A stretch of 64,000 nt of DNA from Pallidibacillus pasinlerensis (GTDB lineage Bacteria > Bacillota > Bacilli > Bacillales > Caldibacillaceae), in assembly GCF_009996845.1 (NCBI RefSeq), contig NZ_JAACYS010000006.1, positions 1 through 64,000 of the forward strand. The letters are read 5' to 3'. Position numbers and translations under genes: made by a program. A model generated the notes under the pieces. The model had not been told where the DNA came from. It was given only the letters and a program-made list of their open reading frames with translations, and did not search any database. This document shows positions 26,670 through 36,800 of this stretch, one piece after another (positions within the stretch are counted from its first letter, which is position 1; each line of letters begins with the position of its first letter).

Positions 26670-28127
26670 TTACAATTGTGGTTTTTGTTTATGGAAATCT
26701 GTCGCTTGTTCAAAAGCATGGGCTACGCGATAAACTGTACCTTCATCGAAATGTTTACCAATGATTTGAAGGCCAATTGGTAATCCATTATTAAAGCCAC
26801 ATGGTACAGAAATACCTGGAAGACCAGCAAGGTTGACTGGAATTGTTAACAAATCGTTAACATACATCGTGACTGGGTCGTCAATTTTTTCGCCAATCTT
26901 GAATGCCGTCGTTGGATTTGTTGGTCCAATTACGACATCATAGTTTTCAAATACTTTTTCAAAATCTTGTTTAATTAATGTACGAATTTGTTGAGCCTTT
27001 TTATAGTAAGCATCATAATAACCTGAGCTTAAGGCAAACGTTCCGATCATAATCCGACGTTTCACTTCGTCACCGAAGCCTTCAGAACGTGATTTCTTAT
27101 ACAATTCCATTAAATTTTTTGCATCTTTTGCTCGATAACCATAACGAATACCGTCAAAACGGGCAAGGTTTGCCGATGCTTCAGATGAAGAAAGAATATA
27201 GTATGCAGATACTCCATATTTGGAATTTGGTAATGATACTTCTTCCCAGGTCGCACCTAATCCTTCTAACACTTTCAATGCTTCAAGTACCGCATTACGT
27301 ACGGATTCGTGAACACCTTCACCTAAATATTCTTTCGGAACGGCAATCTTCAAGCCTTTTACATCACCTGTTAATTGCTCCACATAGTTTGGTACTGGAA
27401 CATCTGCTGAAGTGGCATCATTCGGATCAACACCAGCAATTGTTTGTAAAATATAAGCATTATCTTCTACATTACGTGTAATTGGTCCAATTTGATCTAA
27501 TGAAGAAGCAAATGCTACTAATCCATAACGGGATACACGACCATATGTTGGTTTCATTCCTACAACGCCACAGTATCCTGCAGGTTGGCGAATAGATCCA
27601 CCCGTATCAGAACCTAGTGAAAATGGAACTTCACCAGCTGCAACAGCTGCTGCAGAACCACCTGATGAACCTCCAGGAACATATTCTAAATTCCATGGAT
27701 TGTAAGTTTTATGGAAATATGAAGTTTCAGTGGAGCCACCCATTGCAAATTCATCCATATTTAATTTACCAATCATAACAGCTCCAGCATTATGTAATTT
27801 ATTCATTACGGTCGCATCGTAAATTGGATCAAAGTTTTCTAACATACGGCTTGCACAAGTCGTACGTACATCTTTTGTTATGATATTATCTTTAATTCCA
27901 ATCGGCATTCCGAATAGAATATTGTTCGCTTCTTCTGTACTAAGTTTTGCATCTAACTCTTTTGCTTTCGCACGAGCATTTTCTTCATCAACAGTAATGA
28001 ATGCTTTAACTTTGTCCTCAACTTCGTGTATACGTTTAAGGGATTCATCAACTAAATCTGAAACTGTAATTTCCTTTTTACGTAGTAACTCTTGTAAATC
28101 TTTTAATTTATGATCAAATAGTCCCAA
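26670..28127 (-). CDS. gatA: Aspartyl/glutamyl-tRNA amidotransferase subunit A (glutaminase)
   Basis: 485 residues, amidase-signature family. It hydrolyses glutamine and passes ammonia to GatB. The catalytic Ser-cis-Ser-Lys triad is visible: Lys in GIKDNI (about 79), and the two Ser in [12 protein letters not shown] and [12 protein letters not shown] (about 154-178). The start is a TTG at 28127, seven bases after AGGAGG. It is 12 bases after gatC and 12 before gatB, giving a tight operon for a stoichiometric complex. Confidence 0.95.
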   Translation of the reverse strand: MGLFDHKLKDLQELLRKKEITVSDLVDESLKRIHEVEDKVKAFITVDEENARAKAKELDAKLSTEEANNILFGMPIGIKDNIITKDVRTTCASRMLENFDPIYDATVMNKLHNAGAVMIGKLNMDEFAMGGSTETSYFHKTYNPWNLEYVPGGSSGGSAAAVAAGEVPFSLGSDTGGSIRQPAGYCGVVGMKPTYGRVSRYGLVAFASSLDQIGPITRNVEDNAYILQTIAGVDPNDATSADVPVPNYVEQLTGDVKGLKIAVPKEYLGEGVHESVRNAVLEALKVLEGLGATWEEVSLPNSKYGVSAYYILSSSEASANLARFDGIRYGYRAKDAKNLMELYKKSRSEGFGDEVKRRIMIGTFALSSGYYDAYYKKAQQIRTLIKQDFEKVFENYDVVIGPTNPTTAFKIGEKIDDPVTMYVNDLLTIPVNLAGLPGISVPCGFNNGLPIGLQIIGKHFDEGTVYRVAHAFEQATDFHKQKPQL

Positions 28128-28139
28128 AGTTTTCCCTCC

Positions 28140-28430
28140 TTACTCGATAATCGATGGAACACGAATTTGTCCATCTTTATGGTCTGGTACATTTTTTAAT
28201 AATTCTTCTCGTGGTGTGCCTGGTTCAGATACATCCTCACGCATTACATTTTTCATATTTAAAACATGTGACGTTGGTTCAACATTTGTCGTATCTACTT
28301 CGTTTAACTGTTCTGCAAAACGAATAATCTCATCTAACTGAGTTGTAAATTTTTCGATTTCCTCTTCTTCAAATGTAAGACGAGATAAGTCCGCCACACG
28401 TTTAACATCTTCTTTTGAAATTCTTGACAT
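28140..28430 (-). CDS. gatC: Aspartyl/glutamyl-tRNA amidotransferase subunit C
   Basis: 96 residues that wrap around GatA and help it fold and join GatB. The family pattern is clear: helix [20 protein letters not shown], then [20 protein letters not shown] and a C-terminal [10 protein letters not shown]. The ATG at 28430 follows GGAGGTGAA. First gene of the operon, with a promoter expected in 28431-28590. Confidence 0.93.
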   Translation of the reverse strand: MSRISKEDVKRVADLSRLTFEEEEIEKFTTQLDEIIRFAEQLNEVDTTNVEPTSHVLNMKNVMREDVSEPGTPREELLKNVPDHKDGQIRVPSIIE

Positions 28431-28597
28431 TTAATTCACCTCCAAAGTAATTAAACAACGGAATCTGTTACAATACAATTGCTTAAAGCAAAACTAATTT
28501 ATATTTTACCATGTTTTGACTAATTTCAGAAATACTGTTGTCAAATTCTTTTATATTATTACATAAAATAAGTTTACTCCACCTCCAATATAAAAAA

Positions 28598-28632
28598 AGA
28601 AGATCGCTGATGTAGACCTAGCAATCTCCTCC
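28598..28632 (-). terminator. Weak terminator after yueI
   Basis: GATCGCT and AGCAATC pair with one mismatch around an 11-base loop, followed by a T-run (seven T) on the minus strand. Confidence 0.45.
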
Positions 28633-28635
28633 GCA

Positions 28636-29109
28636 TTATTTTTTCAATTTACCTTTTGAAAAAAGTTTTTTCAAAATCCGCTTTGTTCGCGGTTTTGTTG
28701 TTGTTTTTTTCGGTTTTGTCGATTCGATTTCTACTTTATCTTTTACATAAATTTCTTCTTTTTCAATTGCATAATTATCATATGTTAAAACTAAACCAAT
28801 ATCTGTATTACTTTCTTTATTTTCTACAATCGTAAATGGAATATTATTTTCGTTAGCAACCTTAATGTATTTTCTTAAAATCTCATAAGAAATTGTTCCA
28901 TTTAAAAGCAATTTTGTTTTTGGATGTTCTTTCATTTCCTTTTCGACTTCGTTATATATTTTTGACTCAAATATTTGATCCTTTGTCAAAGCAATAACGA
29001 TTCTTTCACGGATTGTACCTAAAAATTTTCTCCGTTCTTCAGGGTTAATTTCCTTTTTTCCATGTATCCCCTGTTCTAAATACTCTTCCAACGTTGACTT
29101 TTGTGACAT
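28636..29109 (-). CDS. yueI: YueI-family protein (DUF1694)
   Basis: 157 residues. The conserved core RRKFLGTIRERIVIALTK, LLLNGTISYEILRKYI and IPFTIVENKESNTDIGLV fits B. subtilis YueI and the DUF1694 family, whose function is unknown. The tail is strongly basic (KPKKTTTKPRTKRILKKL), which may bind nucleic acid or membrane. The ATG at 29109 follows AGGGTGAA. Flanked by gatC and rocA on the same strand but with its own gaps, so probably monocistronic. Confidence 0.8.
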   Translation of the reverse strand: MSQKSTLEEYLEQGIHGKKEINPEERRKFLGTIRERIVIALTKDQIFESKIYNEVEKEMKEHPKTKLLLNGTISYEILRKYIKVANENNIPFTIVENKESNTDIGLVLTYDNYAIEKEEIYVKDKVEIESTKPKKTTTKPRTKRILKKLFSKGKLKK

Positions 29110-29280
29110 TTAATTATTCACCCTTATATCATATTAATTCTATTGTAGTATATGCAAAGTATCGTTTCAATAAGCTTTTCCATACGGAAAATTCATGCTT
29201 CTAAGTAAAAATTTCCTTTTATAAAAAAATTTCACGCTCATAATTAAAAAATAATACATCTAATTTAGTCAATAACAAAA

Positions 29281-29313
29281 GCAGGCTGATTTCAACTCAT
29301 AATTTCAGCCTGC
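29281..29313 (-). terminator. Terminator of rocA
   Basis: GCAGGCTGA (29281-29289) and TCAGCCTGC (29305-29313) form a perfect 9-bp stem, extended by AT pairs and followed by TTTTG on the minus strand. Confidence 0.8.
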
Positions 29314-29329
29314 CCATTAATTTCATTTT

Positions 29330-30877
29330 TTAAAACTGTTCCGCAATCGACTTTGCCTGCATATGAAGAAGTAAGTAATCTGGCCCCCCTGCTTTTGAAT
29401 CCGTTCCTGACATATTGAATCCGCCAAACGGTTGGTAGCCAACAATTGCGCCCGTACAACCACGGTTTATATATAAGTTTCCAACATGGAAATCTTCTTT
29501 TGCTTTTTCAATATGTTCACGATTATTGGAAATCACAGAGCCAGTTAAACCGTACTCCGTATTGTTCGCAATCTCAATAGCTTCATTGAAACTTTTCGCC
29601 TTTGCAAAGGCAACGACCGGACCAAATATTTCTTCTTGCATAATTCGTGCTTTTGGATGGACATCAGCAAAAACCGTTGGCTGAACAAAGTAACCTTTTG
29701 AATCATCACCTGTGCCGCCGACAATTAATTTTCCTTCTTTTTTACCAATTTCGATATACTTTGTAATCTTGTCAAACGCTGCTTGATCGATGACTGGTCC
29801 AACAAAAGTTTCACGATCTAATGGGTCACCGACAACTAATTCATTTGTCCGTTGTACGACCCGATCCAATACTTCATCATATACATCTTCTAAAACAACC
29901 GCCCGTGAACAAGCTGAACATTTTTGACCTGCAAACCCGAAGGCAGATTTTACTATTGAATCAGCTGCTAAATCTAAATCGGCTTCACTGTCCACTACGA
30001 TTGTATCTTTCCCACCCATTTCGGCAATAACACGCTTTAACCAAATTTGTCCTGGGTGAACGATGGAGGCCCTTTCATATATACGTGTACCAACCTCTCG
30101 AGAACCTGTAAAACTAATAAATCTTGTTTTCGGATGATCAACTAAATAATCCCCAATTTCTGAACCGCTACCAGGAATATAGTTAACAACCCCTGCTGGT
30201 AAACCTGCTTCTTCTAATACTTCTACAAACTTTGCAGCAATAACAGATGTTGCGGATGCAGGTTTCAATAACACTGTATTTCCGGTCACAATCGGCGCAA
30301 CTGTTGTACCTACCATAATTGCAAAAGCAAAGTTCCAAGGTGGAATAGTTACACCGACTCCAAGAGGGATATAACCATATGTGTTACGTTCACCTGGTCT
30401 TGATAAAACTGGTGCCCCATCTTTTATTTCTAGCATTTGTCTGCCGTAGTACTCCATAAAGTCAATTCCTTCTGCAACATCGGCATCGGCTTCATGCCAA
30501 GGTTTTCCCGCTTCTTTCATTAGTAATGCACTAAATTCATGTTTTCTTTTCCGAACGATATGCGCTGCTTTAAATAATATTTCAGCTCGCATTTCTGGTT
30601 TTGTTTTACGCCATGTTTCAAAAGTTTCTAGCGCCACTTGTATGGCTTCTTCCGCATGTTCTTTCGAAGCTTTAGAAACATAACCAATAATTTCAACTTT
30701 ATTCGCAGGATTCGTTGAAACAATTTTTTCTTCCGTTTCTATTCGATTTCCACCAATGACTAAATCATACGATTCACCTAAATAACTCTCTACCTTTTTT
30801 AAGCCTTCTAAAAAGGCTTCCTGATTTTCCTTCTTTGAGAAATCTGTAAAAGTTTCATGTGCATATGGTTTTACCAT
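29330..30877 (-). CDS. rocA: 1-pyrroline-5-carboxylate dehydrogenase
   Basis: 515 residues, the normal RocA length, counted from the ATG at 30877, six bases after GGGGGG. A longer upstream reading frame lacks a ribosome site. It oxidises pyrroline-5-carboxylate/glutamate semialdehyde to glutamate with NAD in proline and arginine breakdown. Visible are the N-terminal YAHETFTDF typical of the family, [28 protein letters not shown] with the catalytic Glu (about 285), catalytic Cys in [10 protein letters not shown] (about 320) and [17 protein letters not shown]. In other Bacillus genomes it also lies near the ligA-camS/gatCAB region. No putP or putB is present here. Confidence 0.92.
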   Translation of the reverse strand: MVKPYAHETFTDFSKKENQEAFLEGLKKVESYLGESYDLVIGGNRIETEEKIVSTNPANKVEIIGYVSKASKEHAEEAIQVALETFETWRKTKPEMRAEILFKAAHIVRKRKHEFSALLMKEAGKPWHEADADVAEGIDFMEYYGRQMLEIKDGAPVLSRPGERNTYGYIPLGVGVTIPPWNFAFAIMVGTTVAPIVTGNTVLLKPASATSVIAAKFVEVLEEAGLPAGVVNYIPGSGSEIGDYLVDHPKTRFISFTGSREVGTRIYERASIVHPGQIWLKRVIAEMGGKDTIVVDSEADLDLAADSIVKSAFGFAGQKCSACSRAVVLEDVYDEVLDRVVQRTNELVVGDPLDRETFVGPVIDQAAFDKITKYIEIGKKEGKLIVGGTGDDSKGYFVQPTVFADVHPKARIMQEEIFGPVVAFAKAKSFNEAIEIANNTEYGLTGSVISNNREHIEKAKEDFHVGNLYINRGCTGAIVGYQPFGGFNMSGTDSKAGGPDYLLLHMQAKSIAEQF

Positions 30878-30987
30878 GTCATATCCCCCCTGCAGAAAGT
30901 TTTGAATAAAAAGATTATTCAAATCTATTTTAGCTTTTTTACTTAGAATCTTCAATGAATTATAGATGTTGTAAAACAAACTAAAAA

Positions 30988-31052
30988 AAGGAGAGACCAT
31001 TATAAAACTATTAATCAGCTAAACTTTATATGACGCTAATAGTCTCTCCTTA
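30988..31052 (-). terminator. Terminator of the penicillin-binding protein gene
   Basis: AAGGAGAGAC (start 30988) and GTCTCTCCTT (end 31052) pair perfectly, extended by ATTA/TAAT. A T-run follows on the minus strand. Confidence 0.75.
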
Positions 31053-31079
31053 TCATTCACCTTGTATTATCTATTATAT

Positions 31080-33131
31080 TTACTCAAAATACGCGCTAAA
31101 TACCCGTTGAGCAACATGCGCACCAATAGTGTAGCCATACGGTTGACTTCCATAAAAGGCATGCGGAACAGTAACAGAAATTGCAACTTCTGGATTATCA
31201 AATGGTGCATAACCAACAAAAAGTGAATGACTTGTATCGACACCATTTTTAAAACGATTGTCATCTACGTAACGAGACTCGGCAGTTCCTGTTTTCCCTG
31301 CCACAGGTAAACTAGCAAGATATCTCCGAGCTGTTCCTTGCGAGCCATGGGTTACTTGCCAAAAACCTTGTTGCACTCGTTCAATCCATTCCTGTTTCAT
31401 ATCAAGGCGATTTAATAACGTCGGATGAAACTCTTGAATAACCGGACTTTCCCCATCCTTATCCAAATCTGCCTCACGAATTTCTTTTACTAATATCGGC
31501 TTCATGCGATTCCCGTCATTGGCAATTGTTGCGACATAAGAGGCTAACTGTAAAGGAGTGTACGTATCAAATTGACCAATGGCAATATCAAGAAAAGCAG
31601 CTTGTTCTCCTGGATCTTTTTTTGCTTTCAATCCTTCAATTTCTTCTTTAAAACCAATACCTGTTTTTGTTCCAAGTCCGAATTGACCGAAATAATAACG
31701 AATAGTTTCAATTTTTTCTGGGTTTAATGAGAAGCGACTGCCCGGTACAAAGTATCCATCCATAATATCTAAGGCGATTAACCACATATAAACGTTTGAT
31801 GATCTTTCAATGGCCTTCAAATCATCCATCACACCTAAAGCATTGCCCCCATAGGAAGACTTTGGTTCTTTCAGACCTGGAATATCCATCGGCTTATCCT
31901 CTTTTTGGTCTCCAGGTTTAAGTACTCCGGTTTGATAGCCAGTTAGTACCGTTGCACCTTTCACTGTAGAACCTGCCTCAAATGCTTGCGTAAAAGTTCC
32001 ATGGGAAAACTCTTCAAAGGATTGTGTTTCCCGATTATATCTTTTTCCAGCTAGAGCAAGAATTTCACCTGTTTTAGGATCCATGGCAACGACAAACATT
32101 CGATCTAATGTATCGGTTCTTGGATGTTTTATTGCCCGCAACAGTTCTTCTTGAATAATTTGCTCCACTTTCTCTTGGAATTCAATATCAATTGTTAATA
32201 TTAAATCTCTCCCGCGTTCTTCTTCAGATATAATTTCAGAGCTAACAAAATTTCCGCGATTATCAGTTATAACCTTCTCTTGAATTTTTACACCACTTAA
32301 AACATCTTCATAAAGTTCTTCTAAATAACTAGCACCATATCGATCATTCAATGCATAGTCTTTCGTTGCAAAATAATCAAGTTTTTCAGTAGGAAGCCCT
32401 TCTTTCGTTCGTCCAAGTACACTTCGGAACACTTGTCCAAACGGATAATCCCGTTGCCAATCTGTTGTAATTGAAACACCTGGCAAATTTTCTAGGTTTT
32501 CGCTGACACTGGCAAACTCTACTTCCGTTACCCCTTCATTTTTAATTATTGTTGGGGTAAAAGCGATGGCAGACCTCAATTGTTGATATATCGCTGCAAC
32601 ATTCCCATTTATAGGATCAATATCTTCTTCCGTTATTCGTTCGAGTATTAACTGATATAAGTCTCGATCTGATAACTCTTTTTTTCTAACTAACTCTTCT
32701 TCTTCTTTCGTTATTTTTTCGTTCCCGTCATTATTTTGGATAATCCATATTTCTTTTTTTACCCATTCGGGAACTTTGTTTATATCATCTTCATTCATTT
32801 GAATATATCCGGAAAGTTTTTCAGCTAAATTTAGTAGATCTTTCGGTTGTGGATTTTTTGGAGGTGTATATGTAATCGCCTTTAGAGGTTTATTATTAAC
32901 TAACAGATTACCATTTCGATCGAAAATTTCTCCCCTCGGAACAGGATGATAGACAATATTATCATCCGTCCGTTTAATTTTGTTAATATAACTTTTTCCC
33001 TCGACCATTTGCACATAACCTAAGCGAAGAATTAGAATTGAAAATAGAAAGAAAACGACTACAAATAATAGATTCGCTCGCAATAACATTTTACGACTTT
33101 GTCTTCTCTTCCTTCTTTCCATTTCAACCAT
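31080..33131 (-). CDS. Class B penicillin-binding protein (elongation-type transpeptidase)
   Basis: 683 residues from ATG 33131, about eight bases after AAGGAAGA; a GTG six bases upstream is too close. It crosslinks peptidoglycan outside the membrane. A basic N-terminus is followed by one transmembrane anchor (LLFVVVFFLFSILILRLGYVQM), then the dimerisation/pedestal domain with PRGEIFDRNGN. The transpeptidase carries AGSTVK (SxxK, about 388), SSN (about 443) and KTGTA (about 614). The pattern resembles B. subtilis PbpA/PbpH, the lateral-wall PBPs working with RodA and MreB. It is monocistronic and divergent from the pur operon. Confidence 0.9.
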   Translation of the reverse strand: MVEMERRKRRQSRKMLLRANLLFVVVFFLFSILILRLGYVQMVEGKSYINKIKRTDDNIVYHPVPRGEIFDRNGNLLVNNKPLKAITYTPPKNPQPKDLLNLAEKLSGYIQMNEDDINKVPEWVKKEIWIIQNNDGNEKITKEEEELVRKKELSDRDLYQLILERITEEDIDPINGNVAAIYQQLRSAIAFTPTIIKNEGVTEVEFASVSENLENLPGVSITTDWQRDYPFGQVFRSVLGRTKEGLPTEKLDYFATKDYALNDRYGASYLEELYEDVLSGVKIQEKVITDNRGNFVSSEIISEEERGRDLILTIDIEFQEKVEQIIQEELLRAIKHPRTDTLDRMFVVAMDPKTGEILALAGKRYNRETQSFEEFSHGTFTQAFEAGSTVKGATVLTGYQTGVLKPGDQKEDKPMDIPGLKEPKSSYGGNALGVMDDLKAIERSSNVYMWLIALDIMDGYFVPGSRFSLNPEKIETIRYYFGQFGLGTKTGIGFKEEIEGLKAKKDPGEQAAFLDIAIGQFDTYTPLQLASYVATIANDGNRMKPILVKEIREADLDKDGESPVIQEFHPTLLNRLDMKQEWIERVQQGFWQVTHGSQGTARRYLASLPVAGKTGTAESRYVDDNRFKNGVDTSHSLFVGYAPFDNPEVAISVTVPHAFYGSQPYGYTIGAHVAQRVFSAYFE

Positions 33132-33370
33132 AGGCACTCTTCCTTTTTATAGTATTCATTATAACTATTAATATGCAGTACATATTAAAGTATGATAGAA
33201 TATCTCAAAATATGATCCCATGATTTATTAAACTACTATATTCTACAAACATCCGTGTTTCCCTTTTTATCTACCTTATTTTTCAGAAATATTAAAAAAC
33301 AGTTGATTTTTTTTCTTTTTCTTTCAGCATTTTTTACTATAACTTTACTTAGCAAACAACTCTCGCCCCT

Positions 33371-33417
33371 AAAACACGAACATTATTTAATAACTTGTAA
33401 TTATTTGTTCGATTTTT
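33371..33417 (+). promoter_or_regulatory. Paired inverted PurBoxes (PurR operator)
   Basis: AAAACACGAACATT at 33371-33384 and its inverted partner at 33404-33417 (reads AAAAATCGAACAAA on the minus strand) carry the central CGAA of the PurBox. Two inverted boxes about 20 bases apart just upstream of the -35 match the PurR control regions of Bacillus purine genes. PurR represses when PRPP is low. Confidence 0.8.
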
Positions 33418-33420
33418 TTA

Positions 33421-33450
33421 TTGACAATGACTTGTTTCAATTGTTAAGAT
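33421..33450 (+). promoter_or_regulatory. Sigma-A promoter of the pur operon
   Basis: TTGACA at 33421-33426 and TAAGAT at 33445-33450 with an 18-base spacer, lying between the PurBoxes and the riboswitch. Confidence 0.65.
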
Positions 33451-33472
33451 GTAGATACAAAATCAAATACAT

Positions 33473-33549
33473 TTTCTCTCATATATTTATGGGAATACGG
33501 CCCATAAGTCTCTACCCGATAACCGTAAATTATCGGACTATGAGAGAAA
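33473..33549 (+). ncRNA. Guanine-type purine riboswitch upstream of purE
   Basis: P1: TTTCTCTCATA (33473-33483) with TATGAGAGAAA (33539-33549), perfect 11 bp. P2: TATGGG/CCCATA (33488-33493/33501-33506), loop AATACGG. P3: CCGATA/TATCGG (33516-33521/33531-33536), loop with ACCGTAAAT. The loops hold the UACGG/CCGUA kissing pairs. The specificity base in GGACTATG is C (33538), as in guanine/hypoxanthine aptamers. The structure and P1 length point to an intact OFF switch acting on the terminator at 33620. Confidence 0.92.
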
Positions 33550-33619
33550 GTAGGAAACCATAAACCGATGAATGTACAACTTAATTTTGTACAAAATAGG
33601 AATATCATTGTCTTCTACA

Positions 33620-33667
33620 GGTTTGGACTGCTTTCTCTCAATTAATTTAAGCAGACCAAGCCTTTTT
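33620..33667 (+). terminator. Riboswitch-controlled terminator before purE
   Basis: GGTTTGGACTGCT (33620-33632) and AGCAGACCAAGCC (33650-33662) pair with one mismatch, followed by TTTTT. Likely the expression platform of the guanine aptamer. Confidence 0.8.
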
Positions 33668-33711
33668 ATATTTCTTTTTTAAACGTAGAAAAATAGAAAA
33701 GGGGTTTAATT

Positions 33712-34200
33712 ATGAAACCACAAGTTGCCGTAATTATGGGCAGTACTTCTGATTGGGAAACAATGAAAAATGCTTGTGATATACTAGATCAATTTGAAGT
33801 TCCATATATTAAAAAAGTTGTTTCAGCCCATCGCACTCCTGATTATATGTTCGAATTTGCAGAAAATGCTAAAAAGCAAGGATTAAAAATTATAATTGCT
33901 GGCGCAGGCGGAGCAGCTCACTTACCTGGTATGGTTGCTGCAAAAACAACTCTTCCTGTCATTGGTGTGCCGGTACAATCAAAGGCTTTAAATGGTTTAG
34001 ATTCTTTACTTTCAATAGTACAAATGCCCGCTGGAATACCAGTAGCAACAGTTGCCATCGGAGATAGCGGAGCAAAAAACGCTGGTCTTTTAGCAGTGCA
34101 AATGTTAGCTGCCTTTAATGAAACTCTCGCTGAAAAATTAGAACAATTTCGTGAAGAAAATAAAAATCGTTCGATAGAAAGCAGTGATCAACTTGTCTAA
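33712..34200 (+). CDS. purE: N5-carboxyaminoimidazole ribonucleotide mutase
   Basis: 162 residues. It moves the carboxyl group of N5-CAIR to carbon 4, giving CAIR (step 6 of purine synthesis in bacteria). Class I PurE motifs are clear: [10 protein letters not shown] at the N-terminus, SAHRTPDYM with the catalytic His, and [11 protein letters not shown]. The ATG at 33712 follows AAAGGGG. It overlaps purK by 17 bases, so the partner enzymes are probably translationally coupled. First gene of the riboswitch-controlled operon. Confidence 0.95.
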   Translation: MKPQVAVIMGSTSDWETMKNACDILDQFEVPYIKKVVSAHRTPDYMFEFAENAKKQGLKIIIAGAGGAAHLPGMVAAKTTLPVIGVPVQSKALNGLDSLLSIVQMPAGIPVATVAIGDSGAKNAGLLAVQMLAAFNETLAEKLEQFREENKNRSIESSDQLV

Positions 34201-35335
34201 AGTTATTCTTCCTGGGCAAACAATCGGGATTATCGGTGGCGGTCAACTTGGCAAAATGATGACTTTATCTGCTAAAGCCATGGGATATCGAGTAACCGTC
34301 CTAGATCCAACTCCTGATTGTCCTTGTGGTCAAGTTGCTGATGAGCAAATCGTTGGAGCTTATAACGATTTATCAGCAATAGAACAGCTCGCTAGAAAAT
34401 GTGATGTAATCACATATGAATTTGAAAATATCGATGCTGAAGCACTTGAGTGGCTTACAAACAATACTTACGTCCCTCAAGGAACTGAAATTTTACGAAT
34501 TACACAAAACCGAATTTACGAAAAAGCAGCGATTCAAGAAGCCGGGGCTCCCGTTGCTCCTTATCGTGTTATTGAAAAAAAGGAAGATCTTGAATTAGCT
34601 ATTGGAGAATTACAACTTCCTGTTGTTTTGAAAACTGCCACTGGTGGCTATGACGGCAAGGGGCAAGTCGTGATTAAAACAATTGAAGACGTTAAGCAAG
34701 CTTTACCACTAATTCAACACGGTGCTTGTGTACTTGAAAAATGGATTGCATTTAAGAAAGAACTTTCTGTTATTATTACGAAAAATTCAAACGGTGATGC
34801 GACCGTATTTCCAGTCGCTGAAAATATTCATAAAAACAATATTCTTCATATGACCATTGCACCAGCTCGAATTAATGATGCAATTAAAGAAGAGGCAATA
34901 CGGGCAGCAAAACAAATTGCCGATAAGTTGGAACTCGTTGGTACATTAGCTGTGGAATTGTTTCTAACTGAGGATGACAAAATATTTATCAATGAATTAG
35001 CGCCAAGACCACATAACTCTGGTCATTTTTCGATTGAAGCATGTATTACATCACAGTTCGAACAACATATTCGAGCTGTTTGCAACTTGCCTTTAGGCTC
35101 AACTGAAATTGTTAAACCTGCTGTAATGGTCAATATTTTAGGTCAACACGTTGAACCACTTTTGACGAACTTAAATAATTTTAAAGAATGGAAAATTCAT
35201 TTATACGGAAAAAGTGAAGCGAAACATAATCGTAAGATGGGACATATTACTCGTCTATGCGAGACACATGAAGAAGCTTTAGCTGAAATAGACAATGACA
35301 TGACGTTCGGAAAGGAGCAATCCCATGCTAACTGA
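34184..35335 (+). CDS. purK: N5-carboxyaminoimidazole ribonucleotide synthase
   Basis: 383 residues (GTG at 34184) or 380 (TTG at 34193); both lie inside the end of purE and the ribosome site (GAAAG) is weak, so coupling to purE is likely. It makes N5-CAIR from AIR, bicarbonate and ATP. ATP-grasp features: N-terminal [36 protein letters not shown] and [14 protein letters not shown]. The product is passed to PurE. The C-terminus overlaps purF by 11 bases, leaving no trace of the purB-C-S-Q-L genes usually found here. Confidence 0.93.
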   Translation: MINLSKVILPGQTIGIIGGGQLGKMMTLSAKAMGYRVTVLDPTPDCPCGQVADEQIVGAYNDLSAIEQLARKCDVITYEFENIDAEALEWLTNNTYVPQGTEILRITQNRIYEKAAIQEAGAPVAPYRVIEKKEDLELAIGELQLPVVLKTATGGYDGKGQVVIKTIEDVKQALPLIQHGACVLEKWIAFKKELSVIITKNSNGDATVFPVAENIHKNNILHMTIAPARINDAIKEEAIRAAKQIADKLELVGTLAVELFLTEDDKIFINELAPRPHNSGHFSIEACITSQFEQHIRAVCNLPLGSTEIVKPAVMVNILGQHVEPLLTNLNNFKEWKIHLYGKSEAKHNRKMGHITRLCETHEEALAEIDNDMTFGKEQSHAN

Positions 35336-36758
35336 AATAAAAGGGCTTAACGAAGAATGTGGCTTATTTGGTATTTGGAACCATGATAATGCCGCCCATA
35401 TTACGTATTATGGCCTTCAAAGCCTGCAACATCGTGGGCAAGAAGGTGCAGGGATTGTCATTAATGATGGTAATAAATTAATTGTAAAAAAAGGAGAAGG
35501 TCTTGTTACTGAGGTCTTCTCCAAACAAGTAATCGACGAAATGCCCGGACATAAGGGCATCGGACACGTTCGCTATACAGTAAATGGTGACCGTAGCTTT
35601 GAAAACATTCAACCACTATTATTTCACTCCCATACTGGAAACCTTGCTTTAGCACTGAACGGAAGCATTATTAACGCAGGGCGTATGCGAGCTTTACTTG
35701 AAGCACAAGGGAGTATTTTTCAAACTACATCGGATACAGAACTTCTTGCCCATTTAATTAAAAGAAGTAAACATCCGAACTTTATTAGTAAGGTGAAAGC
35801 TGCATTAAATAGTTTAATTGGGGCTTATGCCTTTTTAATTATGACTGATAACGAATTAATGGCTGCACTTGATCCAAATGGCATACACCCTTTATCCATC
35901 GGTAAACTAGGTGAATCATATGTAATTGCTTCGGAAACATGTGCTTTTGACATTATTGGTGCTGAATTTATTCGTGATGTCGAACCCGGTGAACTGATCA
36001 TTATTAATGACGAAGGTATCCATTCTGAAATGTTTGCACCAAAGGAAAAAATGGCATTGTGTGCAATGGAGTATGTTTACTTCGCAAGACCAGATAGTAA
36101 TCTTCGTTCTCTGAATGTTCATACAGCTAGAAAAAACTTAGGTAAACAACTAGCAATCGAAGCTCCAATTGAGGCCGATGTTATTACAGGTGTACCGGAC
36201 TCAAGTATATCTGCTGCAATTGGCTACGCTGAACAATCTGGTATCCCTTACGAACTCGGTTTAATCAAAAACCGCTACGTTGGCCGTACCTTTATCCAAC
36301 CAACGCAACAATTACGTGAACAAGGTGTAAAAATGAAATTATCTGCTGTTCGTGGTGTTGTAGATGGTAAACGAGTCATAATGGTCGACGATTCGATTGT
36401 ACGGGGTACAACTAGTAAACGAATAGTTAAGTTGCTTAAGGACGTTGGTGCAAAAGAAGTTCACGTAGTAATTTCTTCACCACCAATTGAACACCCTTGT
36501 TTTTACGGAGTTGATACAACGAGTAAAGACGATTTAATTGCTTCCGGAAGAACCGTTGAAGAAATTAGAGAAATAATCGGTGCTAATTCATTAACCTTCT
36601 TGAGTGAAGAAGGCATGTTAAAAGCACTCAAACAAGATGATTCAAGTAAACTTGAAGGAGCTTGCCTCGCTTGTTTCACTGGTGAATATCCAACTGAAAT
36701 AAACATTGATGAGCCAACTGTAGCTACTACTATTAATAAAGTTTATCGAATTTATTAA
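35325..36758 (+). CDS. purF: Amidophosphoribosyltransferase, with unusual glutaminase residues
   Basis: 477 residues. It converts PRPP and glutamine to phosphoribosylamine, the committed step. An 11-residue propeptide precedes the catalytic CGLFG (Cys12). The PRPP motif is VIMVDDSIVRGTTS (about 345), and Cys residues for a Fe-S cluster persist (HPCFYG, CLAC). Some glutaminase positions differ from B. subtilis and E. coli PurF: ALALNGS in place of ALAHNGN, GHVRYTVNG in place of GHVRY-x-T-AG, and DPNGIHPL in place of DPNG-x-RPL. The oxyanion Asn-Gly and the Asp in TTSDTE remain. ATG at 35325 follows AAAGGAGC. It is probably functional, but altered glutamine use is possible. Confidence 0.9.
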   Translation: MLTEIKGLNEECGLFGIWNHDNAAHITYYGLQSLQHRGQEGAGIVINDGNKLIVKKGEGLVTEVFSKQVIDEMPGHKGIGHVRYTVNGDRSFENIQPLLFHSHTGNLALALNGSIINAGRMRALLEAQGSIFQTTSDTELLAHLIKRSKHPNFISKVKAALNSLIGAYAFLIMTDNELMAALDPNGIHPLSIGKLGESYVIASETCAFDIIGAEFIRDVEPGELIIINDEGIHSEMFAPKEKMALCAMEYVYFARPDSNLRSLNVHTARKNLGKQLAIEAPIEADVITGVPDSSISAAIGYAEQSGIPYELGLIKNRYVGRTFIQPTQQLREQGVKMKLSAVRGVVDGKRVIMVDDSIVRGTTSKRIVKLLKDVGAKEVHVVISSPPIEHPCFYGVDTTSKDDLIASGRTVEEIREIIGANSLTFLSEEGMLKALKQDDSSKLEGACLACFTGEYPTEINIDEPTVATTINKVYRIY

Positions 36759-36800
36759 AAATTTCTCATGAGACCTTATGCATTGAATGGAGGTAAAAAA

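Noticed and set aside
33255-33563. 102-residue plus-strand reading frame
   Set aside because: It spans the PurBoxes, promoter and guanine aptamer and has no ribosome site. The sequence is explained by regulatory elements.
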